64,000 nucleotides of DNA from contig OY755046.1 in assembly GCA_963576565.1 (NCBI GenBank), positions 52,927,471 through 52,991,470 on the forward strand, given 5' to 3'. The translations under genes and the position numbers were made by a program. This stretch comes from Aspidapion aeneum. Lineage: Eukaryota > Arthropoda > Insecta > Coleoptera > Brentidae. Below, in pieces: positions 54,276 through 64,000 of the stretch. Positions within the stretch are counted from its first letter, which is position 1; the number at the start of each line of letters is the position of its first letter. Below the pieces are notes generated by a model. It saw only the letters and a program-made list of their open reading frames with translations, had not been told where the DNA came from and made no database searches.

Positions 54276-56222
54276 TTGCGAGAGTGCCTCAACTTTAAAG
54301 TCCCTGTACAATGTTTTATTTTTATTTAAAAAATTATTTAGCAAAAGTCAAAACATCTCTGAAAAAAATTCAAAAAATCTACGGTTTATATAATCTTTCT
54401 TTCAACAATTTACCCTTTTGATAAGGTTTATTTCGTTTTTTATAGGCGTCGGACAAAGTACAAACGAAAACCGTTATTATTCTACTTATCTTTGTATCCG
54501 ATTTTCGTCCTTACGATTTTTTTAGCACTTTTTTTCGCTTTTTTTTTTTATTTGGAATGATGGGTTTATGTTTGATTATTTTTGCTTTGTTTAGCTTTAT
54601 GTTTTTTTGACGGGCAAGTTGAACTTTTAACATTTAGACGTCACCCATAAATTATGTAACGCTCGTAGGAAATAACTTTTTATCAGTGGCGTGCGCAGGG
54701 GATGTGCTTCGGGGCCGAAGCCCCCCCCCCCCCACCGAATATGAATTTTGTTAAAGATTAAAATGTATCGATCTACGCTCATGCCCCCCCCACGATTCAT
54801 TTCTGCCTACGCTTATGTTGCATTCAATGAACGTTACGCAATTTATGAATCCCCCTTATTGTTAATAATAATTTAGTATGGCTGGTGTTCTTGTTGTTAA
54901 AAAAGTTTCTAAAATATTAATTTTTAAAATTTTGCCATAAATAATGTTTTTCAAAATCTTAATTTACAATATAATTTTTTCGCATATATATGTCTCAACA
55001 AAATCACAACTTTGTTCTTTTATTTTTAAAAAGTAAGGTTTCAATAATAAACAGTTTTAAAGATCTCGCAATATGGAACTTCTGGAATTTCATACCCTTA
55101 AAAACGTTTTATGCAAAATTTGGTTGGAGCAAATTTTAATTATTTCTTGTAAAATAATGATTATTAGCAGTAACAACAGCTCCAGATTTACGTGTACTGA
55201 CCGCAAAATAATTAAATTCTCGGAAAAAGTACCTCACAAAATCGCAAAAAGTTTTTCAAAAGTTTAAGTGAAAATTAAAATAAAATATAAATATTTATCG
55301 TGGTATAAGTATAACGCGTAATTCTTAAATAATTTTGTTTTAAGACCGCTGATTTAGCCCACTCATATTATGCCGAATATAGTGAACCAGTGGGATGTCT
55401 GATACGATCCAGTACAGCGAGGGCATTCTAACGTAACTGACTTTCATAAAGCGATAACATTTTTTGGAGATTTAATCCGATATCGGACTTCTTATAATAT
55501 AACGTAAAGTTTTTGCAAAGTCAGTTGAGCAAAGGTTAAAGCCGACCATCGGCATATCCTTTAAAGAATGTGACATGGGCGGCGGTAGATATACTCATGA
55601 AAATTATTTCATTTAATTATGGCGTAAACTAAATAAATAAAAATAGATAATAAAACTTTCTATTCCTATACCTACAGAAACGACACTGATTTATTTTCTA
55701 ACTCTGCATACTGCCGACTAAAGGGGTCTCGCAAAGAACACCTGAAAGCAATTAAAAGCGCATTTCAAAAAAATCTGCCAATCAAGTGTGGTGCATCCAC
55801 CTGGGCTGGGTCGGTCAGAAAACAAAGACTTTGTGCTCGGACCGCAAAGAGTCGCGCCTTTTCTATGTCGGTTGGGTTGAAATTATACCAGGAAGATTTT
55901 ATATGAATTTGGATAACTTTTGAAGGGCAGAATGAAGCAAAATTTCATGAAATCGATAGAACCCCGTATTAGGAGCATTTCCGGTGACTTTGCAAAAACT
56001 ATACCGACTTTATTAAGATTATTCTCCTGATATTTTTAGTAACTAAAAAGTATTCATCCTTGTGCAATCTTCTAGTAGGCAAAAAAGTTAATAATTTTTT
56101 TATTTTTTATTGAGTCTATTTAATTTGCTGGTATCGGAAAAGAATTTAGGGAAAGATAACCACAAAATAAGGACTCGTCAAAAATTATCTATTTTTTATC
56201 TAATGTTCTCAAATCTTTATAG
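54276..56222. other. No gene seen; possible decayed MITE near 54680
   Basis: CAGTGGCGTGCGCAGGGG at about 54685 followed by C-runs looks like a hAT-type end, but a matching right end was not found. The remainder has no recognised feature. Confidence 0.4.
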
Positions 56223-56380
56223 CTCACCAATACCACTACTTGATACTTTTGTTCCAAAAATGTATAGCTTTTAAGATATACGGTTTTAAGTTTTCGTCAC
56301 ATAATAATAAATATATAGGTATTTGGTACCCTAAAAATCGTAAATGACGTCTTTTGTCAATATCACAACTTGGTGCTTGA
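56223..56380 (-). repeat. Diverged unit of the 170 bp tandem family
   Basis: It contains CACCAATACCACTACTTG, TTTTGTTCCAAAAATGTATAG, GGTACCCTAAAAATCGTAAA, TGACGTCTTTTG and CACAACTTGGTGCTT, in an arrangement similar to units at 5485-7470. The orientation assignment is tentative. Confidence 0.5.
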
Positions 56381-56532
56381 TCAAATACCAAATTGCAAAT
56401 AATGCAAGGACCTAAAACTATAAACAACAAGTGAAATTAATTTTTATTATTTTTTTTCTTATTTTTCTTTCTTTAATTTCACTTGTTGTTTATAGTTTTA
56501 GGTTCTTGCATAATTTGCAATTTGGTATTTGA
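56381..56532. repeat. 60 bp-arm palindrome
   Basis: 56381-56440 and 56473-56532 are reverse complements with 2 mismatches in 60 (TCAAATACCAAATTGCAAAT ... AACAACAAGTGAAATTAA). The spacer is 32 bases. The right arm plus its leading TTTTTTCTTATTTTTCTTTC recurs directly at 56815-56867, just after the tRNA-like gene. Confidence 0.9.
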
Positions 56533-56736
56533 TAATTATATTGGCAAATCGCCCATCATGCTTTCAGACGTTGATCTTTACGTCTAATTTGAGTTATAAT
56601 ACCTTTGACAGTGGGAAAGAAGAATTTAGAGATCAGTTGGATGACTTGGTCGGGTTAATACCCTGAGAGTCTCTCGTTCTTGTATTGAGACACCGCAGCC
56701 TGCATAGGTAGAAGTTTTCCGAAAAATGTATGTATG

Positions 56737-56808
56737 GCTTCGGTAGTTCAGTGGTGGAATGTTTGCCTAGATAGCAAAAGGTCCCGGGTTCGATCCCCGG
56801 CCGAAGCA
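56737..56808 (+). tRNA. tRNA-like gene: tRNA-Gly body, anticodon position AGA
   Basis: A complete cloverleaf: acceptor GCTTCGG / CCGAAGC, D-arm with A-box TAGTTCAGTGG, anticodon stem TTTGC / GCAAA with loop CTAGATA, T-arm CCGGG-TTCGATC-CCCGG with B-box GGTTCGATCCC, and discriminator A. A T6 run at 56815-56820 would end Pol III transcription. The body resembles insect tRNA-Gly, but loop positions 34-36 read AGA (would decode Ser UCU), position 37 is T instead of a purine, and there is no long Ser-type variable arm. It may be a diverged tRNA-Gly pseudogene, a tRNA-derived SINE head, or an isotype-switched tRNA. Confidence 0.75.
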
Positions 56809-57213
56809 GAAAACTTTTTTCTTATTTTTCTTTCTTTAATTTTACTTGTTGTTTATAGTTTTTGGTGCTTTAGTTTGTGCAATTTAAAGTTTTTAATATA
56901 TACGAGTACCTTTTTAAAATTTACATTTTGTTAATGTCCTTGTGTTAGCATATTTTGTATTATTCTGTAAGTAATGAGGAAGGGAAAAATAAAAACATTA
57001 TTTTCTTGCTTACGCCGAAGCTGATGTTTCCGCCTGTTTCCTTTCAAGCCTTAGATAATAATTGGTTAGCCTAATTTCATTATTCGTTTGACCAGTTTAA
57101 GCTTCACCTTAATCAAGTTTATTTTTTTCTTAATCATACTCTCACTTAAAATATATATATATTTTTTTTGGAATTAGTCCTTCTTGGAGATGGATTACAT
57201 CCTTAAATTTTTA

Positions 57214-57680
57214 CCTTCCTAGCTCGCTCAGCAATGGCTAGAAGAAGTACAATTTTTTTGAGATAACGCAGAAAATGTGTTAATTGGGTGTATTTTGACC
57301 TATTTTTGCAATATCATCGTGATGTTTGTGTCTGTAACACGATAGTTTCTAAATCGATTTTCGTGAAATTCTCAGGTAAAATAGTGCTGGACATTCTAAC
57401 AAGCTGAACAGATTTTGGCCAAAATCCATTAATGCTAATGTTTTTTTGACAACTTTTTGACGGATAATCTCATTAATATGCCATTTTCAGAATATAGTAG
57501 ATTTCATTTTGCTCAATAATTTGTGTTTTAAACAACAACTTTGTAGGAGCTTTAGTTTCTAAGTTATTTACAAAAAACTGTTTTCAAGATTTATATATCA
57601 GGGCTTTACTTGAAGGGTACTAACAGGCTAGCTAAGGAATCCCATCCGTCATGAATCCATCTATTTTTATATATTCAACA
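57214..57680 (+). repeat. Repeat family D, longest copy including end
   Basis: Starts TTTACCTTCCTAGCTCGCTC then AGCAATGGCTAGAAG, followed by GATAACGCAGAAAATGTGTT, GGGTGTATTTTGACCTATTT, ATCATCGTGATGTTTGTGTC, ATTTTGGCCAAAATCCATTA and AAAAACTGTTTTCAAGATTT. It is non-coding. The partner copies are at 48920 (reverse), 50690 (reverse) and 53833, with fragments at 12769, 14160 and 32548. Confidence 0.75.
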
Positions 57681-58738
57681 AGTTAAAGATTACTTATATT
57701 TTTTATTTATAATAATCTTCACAGTTCTACACAAATCATTTGGTTGTTACGTAAACATATACAAAGACACTGTAACTATTTCAGACTCAATTTTATTAGA
57801 TGTCGTTTTATTACGTTTTATCGAAATTTTAATCATCGTAGATTTTTTACCATTTTCACGCTGGATGTTAAAGATCAATAATTCCTTTAATGATCTCAAA
57901 AAAAACTTCGTTTCAGCGCCACCAGGGGATTTTCCAGACATTGATTCAAAAGGCTGCGCATGTACCAAATTATGGATTTATCAATAGGGACAAAATTGCG
58001 CAGTTACAGGATCAAGGAAGAGGAAGGTATTGAGCTATGTGGAGCCAGTAGTTACTATTTTCTCCTTGCTTTCGTAAAGTTTTTATAGAGGTCGCTTTTT
58101 TATTTAACTAAAAAGATGAGTATTAATTTACTTACGTTGGATTAAAGAATTGATTTTTGTAAAATATTCATGAAGCACGTTTTTAAATCAATAATAAATT
58201 TGATGATGATGTTTTATATATCTTTAAATAACCTATATAGGGTGTTCCAAGTGTAACTTTTTTATTATTAAAGATAAAAAAAAGGTTTAGATTGGCAAAC
58301 TAGTAGCATATTTCATGATCTTTAAGATACCTAAATAAAAGAAAAATAATGCATCGCGCTTTCAACTCTAGCAAAAAATTTTTTTAATTCCTTTTTCTAA
58401 AGTTTTTTAGTACTTAAATATAAGATATATTGTTTAGTTTAGTGTAGAAAAATCGACAGTAACACTACTTTTCAAGCTTCGTAATAAATAGTAAATACAA
58501 AAATGTAAGAACTAATTAGGTATATGTAATATATTAAGAACTAGGAAACAGTAAAAACACGAAAGTATTACGAAAATGTTGTTATTATTCTTTAAAAATT
58601 AATGCGATGAATGGGCCTGTTTGTTTGGAACAAGCCTATCAAGATCGGGTTTAATGTTTGAAAGTTATACGCGCATAACTGCTTCAGGATATTGTTTATA
58701 TCTTAAGTCGGTTTTTGTAAGAGCATACTTTCAAAAGC
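57681..58738. other. No gene seen
   Basis: ATAGGGTGTTCCAAGTGTAA at about 58238 resembles a transposon end, but no partner was found. Confidence 0.4.
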
Positions 58739-59083
58739 CTACTTCATAACGTTTGTAGCAAAAGGTAACAATTTTTTAACAATAAAATTAGCTAATTCTG
58801 AACATTCACTTCTAAGCTGGACCCAAAACTCCAACAAAGTATCCGAATTGAAAGTAGTTTTTCCATCGGTTGCAACATCAATTAGCTGTTCAATTTGTTT
58901 TACAGTTACAGTTTGCTGAGCTTTTTCGACTAAGACTCCTCTATTTAGACAAGATTCCCAAAACTGTATTTTATTTATTATAGCCCGAGTTTTGTCATGT
59001 AGTAAGATAACTGTGACAGAATTTCCGTGAAGTGATAAGTTTAATTCATTAAAGCTTGAGAAGATATGGGCAAGATATACCAA
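58739..59083 (-). pseudogene. hAT-like transposase / ZBED-SCAND3-type protein remnant
   Basis: 114 residues containing YLAHIFSSFNELNLSLHGNS then VTVILLHDKTRAIINKIQFW, and at the end SECSELANFIVKKLLPFAT. YLadIF..lNelNlslQG....i....dKi.af..Kl..W and LPFaTtylCE are signatures of hAT-derived proteins of the ZBED5/FAM200/SCAND3 kind. It stops shortly after LPFATN, where the family continues to the conserved dimerisation region, and it lacks the N-terminal zinc finger. It is a fragment. Confidence 0.75.
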
Positions 59084-59714
59084 ATATTGTTACCACTGGA
59101 CATCAGTTATTCTTGATGACAACAGAATAAGCAGGTGACTGTACCAATTCCTAAACTTACTTTATTCAACTAAGAATAGTGATTTTAGTTACAACTTGAC
59201 ACTATTGACAGAACCCAGTTTGAGCATCGCTGCAATAGATTATTCTTCCCTGATTCTTTTCAGCGTTCTAAAATCAGAAATTTCAAAACACTCATATTTG
59301 GGTTTATATTAATCATTTTACTTTTTTTTTCTTTTAAAGCAAAAATATCTTAATCTCTTTAATCCTCTCCATGCATACAGTCTTCCACTTCCCTACGATT
59401 TCAAGAGGAATTTGTCGTTTCGTTAATTTAGTTTCAGCTTTTCACTCCGGTTATTTTAAATCCGTTAATCTTACATAATTTGAAGAGGTTCAAGGTCTGG
59501 AAATAGATAATCTCTTCCCCCCGGCCTACATGTGTGTTCTGAAATCAAATGGATTAATCTTTGAAAGTAACATTTTAATGTCACAAGCTGAGTGGGGCGT
59601 GTTATCCTGATTTAAATGGAGCTTATTACTCCAATCAGGGTTTAAATATTATTGGTACGGAGAAACCTTGAGGCAAAAGAACAAACGATTTTCTCAAAAT
59701 ATTATTTTTTACAT
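59084..59714. other. No gene seen
   Basis: Possibly further decayed hAT-like coding sequence near 59084-59120 (minus: SSGNNIWYIL), otherwise unassigned. Confidence 0.35.
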
Positions 59715-59930
59715 CTATCTATCTATTTCGCCTTCTTTGATCCATCTTTGGACATAGGCCTTTCTCAATACCTTCCACTCTTCTCTGTATGTCGCCATAT
59801 TCATCTATCTAGTTCCCGCATGTTTATTCAAGTCGTCAGCTCATCTCATTTGGGGTCTTCTTTTACTTCTTTTATTTTTCCAGTTTACAATATTTGTTCG
59901 ATCGATAGTCTTTCTCTCTGAGATTATGAC
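59715..59930 (-). pseudogene. RTE-type reverse transcriptase C-terminal remnant
   Basis: Minus-strand translation gives RPQMR, a stop, then ADDLNKHAGTR, a stop, then MNMATYREEWKVLRKAYVQR and WIKEGE. GRPxxRWxDDI...AG..WM..A.DR..W...GEAYVQQW is the typical last ~60 residues of RTE-like and related ORFs. Two stops make it a relic. It lies in the opposite direction to the RTE piece at 60018. Confidence 0.75.
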
Positions 59931-60017
59931 CGCCAATTTTGTTTTGCTACTTCTCCTCCTACATCCCTTAATTTTGTTTTAGTTCTTATCTATTCATTCC
60001 CTTTTTTATGTGTTAGC

Positions 60018-60720
60018 TATTACCCTCCATATTCTTCTGAATAAAATACTAAAAAAAATAATCCCAAACAACTGAAAATCCATAACCATTATTCTACACA
60101 AGAAAGGCAATAGAGCAGACCTAAAAAACTATCCATCTATAACCATAGAGTAAGATAGCCTATGTATTACTTACTCTATGCTATAACACTTTTGTATATA
60201 TGTTATTTATAAAATTTTCATGAATATATTAATTAACAGATAACAAAAAAAATTGACGGATATCAAGCAATAGAACAACCAGGCTTCAGAGAAAGTTTTA
60301 ATAAAGTTTACAACCTATTAACCATGAGAATCCTAATAGAGAACGAGCCAACGAATACAACACTCAACTTTATATTGGGTTTATAAACCAATAGCACAGG
60401 GCAGTAAAAGAATCTTTAATAAATAGCCAAAAAAATCACAGATATACAGACTTAATAACCAATATATATAGCGAAGTAACTACATCAATCAATATCCACA
60501 AAGGGACTAAGCCAATCCGTATAATAAAGGGTGTCAGGCAGGGTGACACAATATCCTCTACTAATTAACCAGGCACTAGAAGATGTTTTTAAAAATCTAG
60601 ATTGGGAAGAAATTGGCATCTAAGTAAGGGGAAAGTACTTGAACCACCTACAAAATGCTGACGATATCGCCTTAATTACAAATAAGAAAGAAGAAAGTTC
60701 CAATTTACCAGGACCCAGAT
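60018..60720 (+). pseudogene. RTE-like reverse transcriptase remnant
   Basis: The start (60025-60135) is nearly the same DNA as 20173-20285 (LLNKIL, IIPNN, KKGN(R)ADLKNY). Later blocks are LDGYQAIEQPGFRESFNKVY, LLTMRILIENE, GVRQGDTISS-like DNA at about 60532-60556, INQALEDVFKNLDWEEIGI, and VRGKYLNHLQNADDIALITN with ADD, the catalytic pair. Stops and shifts occur throughout. This copy extends the same family downstream of where the 20 kb copy stops. Confidence 0.82.
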
Positions 60721-60765
60721 CTATCTCTTAGTCTGCAGTTTGCACTTTCACTTTTTGCCCAAGTT

Positions 60766-61392
60766 TTAGCTCACATATACTATACTATAGTAGTGTGAGC
60801 TATGGTGATCCTAATTTTTTCGAGAAAAAAAAAGTTGCTCCGATTTCAAATTTTTTTATATATCTTTGCGTTTCAGATGATTTTGAAACTTTTTTGTTGC
60901 GCCGTCTGTCTGTCTGTCTGTCTGTATAGGTGTCTGTATGTCTGTCTGTATGTCTGTAACGACCAACGCGCATAACTCAAAAACGGCTTGCCCGATTTCA
61001 ATGAAATTTGGTACCTAGGCTGGGCCTTGGGTCGAGATGGTCTCATTTAAAAATGAACAAAATCCAGCGAACACAAGCCAAATAAAAGGGTGGGGGTAGA
61101 TTTCAAAAATTAGAGTTTACGTGAAAATATGGCATGTGTGATATCAAACGAAAGGTAATTGCGTCCGGAGTTAAACAAAATACATTTTAGTTCTTGTTTC
61201 TTTTAAGGGTGGTGGTAGATTTAAAAAATTTGAGTTTAATTTAAAACATGGCTTGTGTGGTATCAAACGCAAGGTAATTTAGTTTGGAGTTGAATAAAAT
61301 ATATTTCAGTATTAAATTATATTAGCTCACACGTACACTATAACTATAGTACGTAGTGTGAGCTTAGGGGCCCATATATTGGCAGAGTATTT
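60766..61392 (+). repeat. Repeat family A, copy 4
   Basis: 5' hairpin TTAGCTCACATATACTATAC...GTAGTGTGAGCT, (CTGT)n at about 60905-60957, GGTGGGGGTAGATTTCAAAA sub-repeats, 3' hairpin and AGGGGCCCATATATTGGCAG. Full length but with one sub-repeat fewer than copy 3. Confidence 0.82.
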
Positions 61393-63590
61393 TATTGGGA
61401 CTTTTTGTTCTTTTAACAAAGTCTAGTATTTGAGCTCGTGCAGCTCTTTCTCTTTCAGTGTTTGTGTCATGAGTGCCTGTAGTCTTATCCCTAAGTATGC
61501 CTTACTTTTTACCACGAGGTGTCTTGATGATTCATCATCATATGCAGCCCAAACCGTTATATCCCTTTTTTGGTCACTTTTAGTGGATCTACAAAATATC
61601 TTGTTTGTGAGCAACCTGCTAAGGACTATTTATTTAGTTCCTTCTGCGGCCTTGCCAGATTGCCATCGGCTTTAGCCCTTCTGCGCATTCTTGCATTTAT
61701 TCAATAATCTTAAGTTCTTTCAGAGAAAATATTAATTTACTAATCCTCGCTGTTCTCGACTTCTAGTGTTATTGTCAGCCTGCAAAATCATATCTTTTTC
61801 GTTCTATTTAGTAAATTTCTTCGTTCTTTGTTTATTAAGTTGAAAAGTCATAAATCCTGTAGCGTAAATTATTACCTTCCAAATATCCTTTTTGACAAAA
61901 CGCGCAATAAAGTTTGTCCTTTCTTTTGCTTTACTAATATTACATTCCATGCTTTTACTCCTTTATACAATTACGTAAGACCCTTCTTAGTAGTAAAACT
62001 CGAGGTGCTAAATCCCAAACTTACTAGTCTATATAGATTGTTTACTAAATTTGCGAGGGTATATTAATTAAATTAAAATCAGAGCTAACATTTACGCTGT
62101 AGCAATTCAGGGGCAATACAAAATAATTGCTGTATTACTAGCTTAAAACATTTAGCAAAGCTTAGGAGAAAAAGGGCACTTTGAATCACGGGACACGTTA
62201 AAACAGTTCAAATATCTTGCTAAACATAAACAATATTTGAAAGATATAATTCATATTTTGGAAAGCAGATGAGTTGTTCCAATAGGCAATGGACTGTTTG
62301 AAAGATATTTCTGTATATTGGTTTGACAATAGAAATGTATCAATGTATCAAAATAAATGTAGTAGTAGTAAACTTTATTGAAACCAATCTCTAGTAGCTA
62401 CTAGCACACAATGAACTAAATTTAAGACTACTATGCAATAAGGAAGGCACCAAGAGGTGAACAGTTTTTTGCTGCACATTGTTTATAGACTAATGTGTGC
62501 TATTTATTAGTTTATAAATTTATTAAATCTTTCCTGTGTACAAACTTTAAGTTGATTGGCTTTTTTATCATAAAAGTAGAGTTGATAATATAAGTTAGTA
62601 ATTTATATTTGGTAAATTTTTTAGATAACTAATCTCAAAAATTTTAAATGTTTGTGTTGCTTTACTCAAGCGCACAGAAGAGCCAGGTTGAAAGAGTAAA
62701 CATGACAGCAATAATTAATCTTTTTAATACAAAATAATTATTTTAATTTAATTTTCTTCACATGCTTTTTATCGCATTAGATGTCCGCGTAGGAGACAAA
62801 ATTTTAGGCACTTTATTTTTGTATCCTACTTATTTAACTTCGTTTCTGTGGAAGCACAAAATACACTTCAATAATTTACAGACTTTTATTTAGGACCTGT
62901 TAAATATTTAGCCTGTTTTATACCCTAATAACTTACTAGAAACACAAAATAAAAAGATTGTTAAGTATAATATTATTTATTCCTTGGATATTCCAAAACG
63001 CATTTCCCTACTTACCCAGTAACGTTCCAGTCCTTGTTGAAGTGTGTGTACATCGCTAGAGAACTTAGAAAGTGGCTGTCTATTTACTTTGTTAGATTAC
63101 TTTGCCCTGTGCTTTCATAATGAAAACAAATGCAAGAACTTCAGAAATGGTCAATTTTTCACAACAACAAATAGGGTGTTTGACAGTAGTAAAAAATAAA
63201 TATATATTTATTTGTAGGTATTTCTTTAGGTCTTGGGAATGCTAAAAACAAACTTTTTTGTTTAATTCTTTCTCAAATTCATAGTTCTTTTAATTAAATA
63301 AATTTATTAAATTAAAACAATTAGCCACGTCATTCAAAACAGGCGGTCTATTAATCAGCTGCGAGTGACGTCACAAAACAGTAAATGGATGGTAATGTTT
63401 GCTTTGGTTTAAAGTGCAAATTATCGTCCTAAATTGGATTTTATTTTGTGTTTTGCTTATAAAAAACATTTTCAATGGAAAACGGATTCTCCAAAGCCGA
63501 TAGCTTTAACTTGCCAATGCTGAATACCTTTAAGGTGGCAGGCTTCTTTGCCAACAACAATGATTTTTTTTCTGCGGAACGTTAAAAATA
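61393..63590. other. No gene firmly supported
   Basis: A 63-codon minus frame (61423-61614) and an 81-codon plus frame overlap each other and show no recognised domain. AGTAGTAGTAAACTTTATTG at about 62360 (minus: AATAAAG then TACTACTAC) could be the 3' tail of a retrotransposon on the minus strand. The rest is AT-rich. Confidence 0.35.
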
Positions 63591-63780
63591 CAATACTTAA
63601 AGTACTGCATAGGTTACACTGCATAGTCCTGCGTAGGTACTGCCTAGTCCTGCCTATGCACTGCCTAGTCTTGCATATGCACTGCTCAGTCCTACATTTA
63701 GCCTGCATGTGCACTGCCTAATCCTGCATTTAGACGTACTCCCTAGTCCTGCCTAATAACTGCCTAGCACCGCCTAAAAA
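63591..63780. repeat. Imperfect tandem repeat CTGCCTAGTCCTGC(N)ATGCA
   Basis: About ten variants of ACTGCCTAGTCCTGCCTATG at ~20-22 base spacing. The 80-codon minus frame (CRTEQCICKTRQCIG) is a reading of the repeat. Confidence 0.78.
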
Positions 63781-63854
63781 TGTGTACACCTTTCTGCCTA
63801 TTATAGTTGTTCACCCCTTGTAATAAACATAACCTCAAAAATTTCATCGTCATT

Positions 63855-63883
63855 TACGAAATAGTTATATATATATATATATA

Positions 63884-63918
<35 letters not shown>

Positions 63919-63934
63919 ATGTAACTATTTCGTA
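63855..63934. repeat. (AT)n core inside a 13 bp inverted repeat
   Basis: TACGAAATAGTTA (63855-63867) and TAACTATTTCGTA (63922-63934) are exact reverse complements that enclose ~54 bases of (AT)n with two TCTAT interruptions. Confidence 0.85.
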
Positions 63935-64000
63935 TTATATTTGATGTGAGTATGAACTAAATTGTTTCTATTAATTTTTCTCACGTTGTCTTTAATATAT

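Noticed and set aside
61423..61614. 63-codon minus-strand frame as a host gene exon
   Set aside because: No family motif, no convincing splice context, and an overlapping longer frame on the other strand.
63472..63714. 80-codon frame with repeated CRTRQCIG-like units
   Set aside because: It is a reading of the CTGCCTAGTCCTGC tandem repeat.

Overview
The window reads as AT-rich nuclear DNA of an arthropod, most likely an insect. No intact host protein-coding gene could be supported. Almost everything recognisable is transposon-derived: one structurally intact Jockey-type non-LTR retrotransposon, one complete but mutated Ty1/copia LTR element, fragments of RTE-type, R1/I-like (RNase H-bearing) and other non-LTR elements, an internally deleted mariner, remnants of Tc1/mariner-like and hAT-like transposases, and many short non-autonomous inverted-repeat elements (MITEs). 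The insect guess rests on element types and on the copia primer site, which matches the initiator-tRNA-Met half-site used by insect copia; the species cannot be fixed from sequence alone.

Layout. 1-14.3 kb: edge-truncated repeat A, RT fragments, Harbinger-like and hAT-like MITEs, a ~170 bp tandem array split by a hAT-like insertion that itself carries another MITE, and a decayed non-LTR element at 12.9-14.1 kb. 14.9-20.3 kb: an old RTE-like copy on the plus strand, split by a 4.1 kb Jockey-type element on the minus strand. The 15 bp target duplication and the reading frame both confirm the nesting. 20.3-27.1 kb: two copies of repeat A, a 1.4 kb fold-back element with GC-rich ends, and palindrome-rich inverted-repeat elements. 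27.8-34.4 kb: a MITE, a deleted mariner, a large fold-back element, and a 5'-truncated RNase H-type retrotransposon with a 10 bp target duplication.

36-46.6 kb: a decayed RT-associated domain, a pogo-like MITE, a tandemly doubled near-perfect 191 bp palindrome, a 237 bp hAT MITE, a Tc1-like HTH remnant, and the 4.5 kb copia element (191 bp LTRs differing at 2 positions, 5 bp target duplication). 46-58 kb: a DDE transposase remnant, a hAT MITE, several copies of a repeat with a CTTCCTAGC-type end, further MITEs, and a tRNA-like gene with a Gly-type body but AGA in the anticodon position, lying beside a 60 bp-arm palindrome. 58-64 kb: a hAT/ZBED-like remnant, RTE fragments on both strands, a third long copy of repeat A, and simple repeats.

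Only the Jockey-type element looks capable of coding for its own movement. The copia copy is young by LTR identity, but it has two frameshifts and a lost integrase catalytic Asp. Two unrelated-looking fold-back elements (30.9 and 38.3 kb) both carry a hairpin followed by GAAACGTCG; this is the most unusual structural signal in the window.
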